Assembly: GCF_050946515.1 (NCBI RefSeq)
Contig: NZ_JBMNUX010000012.1
Span: 13,588 to 77,587, forward strand
DNA from: Tractidigestivibacter sp050946515
GTDB taxonomy: Bacteria > Actinomycetota > Coriobacteriia > Coriobacteriales > Atopobiaceae
Length of the DNA stretch: 64,000 nucleotides
Direction: 5' to 3'
Of the stretch, positions 62,911 to 64,000 are shown piece after piece. The notes under the pieces were generated by a model that saw nothing but the letters and a program-made list of their open reading frames with translations, had not been told where the DNA came from and did not search any database. How positions within the stretch are numbered: the first letter of the stretch is position 1; the number at the start of each line of letters is the position of its first letter. Both the position numbers and the translations under genes were made by a program.

Positions 62911-63530
62911 CTAGAGCAGGAATATGAGATCGCCACTTGCGCGGGTTATTGCGACGTACAGCTTTGCACGTGCACCATTACTAAGATTGACTGGCTTGCC
63001 TGTAATCCATTTTCGCATGTCTGACGTAGGGATGATGGAAACATCGCCAAGCGTGAGCCCTTTGGATTCTCCCATGTTCATTACTCGATAACCGTCAGGA
63101 ACATTGGTGCGTTTATCATATCGGAGGATAGTGGGAGTAGAGTTGCGGGACTGGACCCACGTTTCGAAGTCCGACCTCTTCACCTTGAGGACTTGTCCTC
63201 CGCTAATATCGTCGCTTTCCTTGGTCGCCACAACCTTCGGCAACTCGGGAAACAGCTTGTTGGCAAGACTGATGATGTCATTTGAGCATCTATATGACAC
63301 AGACAATGAAGTAGTGTCTATGGGGAATGAGGACCTCTGGTCAAAGAACTCGAAGACGTTCGAATAGCCTGAGTTGATCTGTCCGTTGTTGGTGCGATAG
63401 GTTTGCTGCCTTGGGTCGCCAACAATCGTCATGTTCTTGCAAGACCCCATCAGCGCCAGTAAAAGGTCGTAATCGTACCCAGCGAAATCCTGTCCCTCAT
63501 CCACGAGGATAAGGTCGTATATTCCGCAAA
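62911..63530 (-). pseudogene. C-terminal part of a UvrD/Rep-like helicase interrupted by an IS element
   Basis: Motifs II to VI of superfamily 1 helicases are visible in order: YDLILVDEGQDF (II), GDPRQQTY (III), YRCSND (IV), GESKGLTL (V) and LYVAITRAS (VI). Motif I and the whole N-terminal half are missing. The frame is lost within about 30 bases of the IS30 3' end, so insertion of that element most likely truncated the gene. Lower GC than its neighbours suggests an independent origin. The exact junction near 63530 is estimated. Confidence 0.8.
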
Positions 63531-64000
63531 TTCATGGCGAATCCTCAGAGCAAGTGCAACGACTGGTGGTGGTAGACCTCCCAGGGGCACTTCCACTTGA
63601 GACGCTTGCGTGGTCTCCGGTTGAGTGAATCGTATGCCTCCTGCACCTCGCTGTCGCTGACATCGTCGAGGCTCTCGCCCTTCGGGAACCAGTCCCTGAG
63701 AAGGCCATTGGTGTTCTCGTTGGTGCCCCGCTCCCATGGATGGTGGGGATGGCAGAAGTAGGCCGGCGCTCCCAGCGCCTCCTGGAGGCCCTCTGCATCC
63801 GAGAACTCCTTGCCCCTGCCGGGAGCGACGGTATGGACGGCCTCTCCCTCGAGCGCCCTCTCCGTGGCCCCGCTGGCCTCGGCATGGGCCTTCCTGGCGG
63901 CCTTGCCGCCGACAGGGCATCCGCTCATCCTGTCGACCTGGGTGACGAGGCATGCGCCGCCCTGCCTGCCAGCGACCGTATCGCCTTCCCAGTCGCCTGT
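63531..64000 (-). mobile_element. IS30-family insertion sequence, partial
   Basis: The left (3') part of an IS30-like element, including the C-terminal part of its transposase, sits against the broken helicase gene. Its other end and terminal inverted repeats lie outside the window. The boundary near 63531 is approximate. Confidence 0.7.
63545..64000 (-). CDS. IS30-family transposase, 5' truncated by window edge
   Basis: The open frame runs to base 64000. It reads DWEGDTVAGRQGGACLVTQV (IS30 core with the first catalytic Asp), then TVAPGRGKEF and later GTNENTNGLLRDWFPKG with the catalytic Glu, ending near HHQSLHLL. In IS30 relatives the middle segment is TxDRGxEF; here the second catalytic Asp is Gly (codon GGC), so the enzyme may be inactive. 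The start codon and the N-terminal HTH lie beyond the window. Confidence 0.85.
   Translation of the reverse strand, partial: TGDWEGDTVAGRQGGACLVTQVDRMSGCPVGGKAARKAHAEASGATERALEGEAVHTVAPGRGKEFSDAEGLQEALGAPAYFCHPHHPWERGTNENTNGLLRDWFPKGESLDDVSDSEVQEAYDSLNRRPRKRLKWKCPWEVYHHQSLHLL

Larger units (their letters stand above)
58005..64000. mobile_element. Integrated genomic island (partial) at tRNA-Pro
   Basis: The island runs from the tRNA-Pro fragment to past the window end. Contents: tyrosine integrase beside the att site, AbiE-type toxin-antitoxin pair, small hypothetical genes, structured GC-rich elements, a disrupted UvrD-like helicase and an IS30-family element. Its codon use favours AGG arginine codons more than the left-hand genes. 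No replication, conjugation or phage structural genes are visible, so its type remains open. Confidence 0.8.

Overview
The window is about 64 kb of high-GC bacterial DNA. It is most consistent with a Coriobacteriia member of the Olsenella/Atopobium type (Actinomycetota). That placement is an inference from the GC-rich codon use, the fused AccDA, the FabK-type enoyl reductase, the tripartite glycerol-3-phosphate dehydrogenase with a DUF1667 subunit, and an actinobacterial-looking tRNA-Pro remnant. It was not checked against a database.

Positions 1-13105 (+) form a dense housekeeping block: der (5' cut by the window edge), plsY, gpsA, rpe, a cysteine desulfurase, a coiled-coil zinc-ribbon protein, coaBC, nfo, an ABC-F ATPase and a heterodimeric ABC exporter. 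Positions 13171-19334 hold a three-gene glycerol-3-phosphate dehydrogenase-like set, small enzymes and a divergent birA. Positions 19473-29583 carry a complete type II fatty-acid synthesis operon (fabH-acpP-fabK-fabD-fabG-fabF-accB-fabZ-accC-accDA) ending in an overlapping DegV/FakB-like lipid-binding gene. BirA, encoded next door, would biotinylate AccB, and PlsY and GpsA use the products to make phospholipid.

Positions 29625-34023 hold an amidohydrolase, a HaeIII-like restriction-modification pair and a folP with a C-terminal extension. Next comes a tight minus-strand operon (39773 to 34386) encoding a Propionibacterium PAI-like fatty-acid isomerase homologue, HypB, a 980-residue Fe-S flavoprotein and HypA, with no hydrogenase in view. 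Then follow a deaminase-like protein lacking its catalytic Glu, a ROK kinase, a DUF1810 protein, an MFS carrier and an SDR. Two convergent or tail-side intergenic regions (34.0-34.4 kb and 42.0-42.3 kb) hold short repeat families.

Positions 44747-53278 are the most unusual part. A 1,750-residue soluble FtsK/SpoIIIE ATPase follows four small helical proteins, three of them WXG100-sized with a W-x-D turn. They are divergent from a zinc-ribbon/coiled-coil protein with C-terminal membrane helices. This looks like a compact, non-canonical type VII-secretion-like locus. Positions 54132-57806 hold a LysR-flanked flavoprotein/hydrolase operon and an ArsC-membrane protein chimera.

From 58005 to the end lies an integrated island. 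It starts at a displaced 3' fragment of tRNA-Pro(GGG) and carries a tyrosine integrase with upstream arm-site-like repeats, an AbiE-type toxin-antitoxin pair, small island proteins, GC-rich structured elements including an RNA candidate, a helicase gene cut by an IS30-family element, and the IS30 transposase running off the window. No intact tRNA-Pro is seen, so the island continues beyond 64000.
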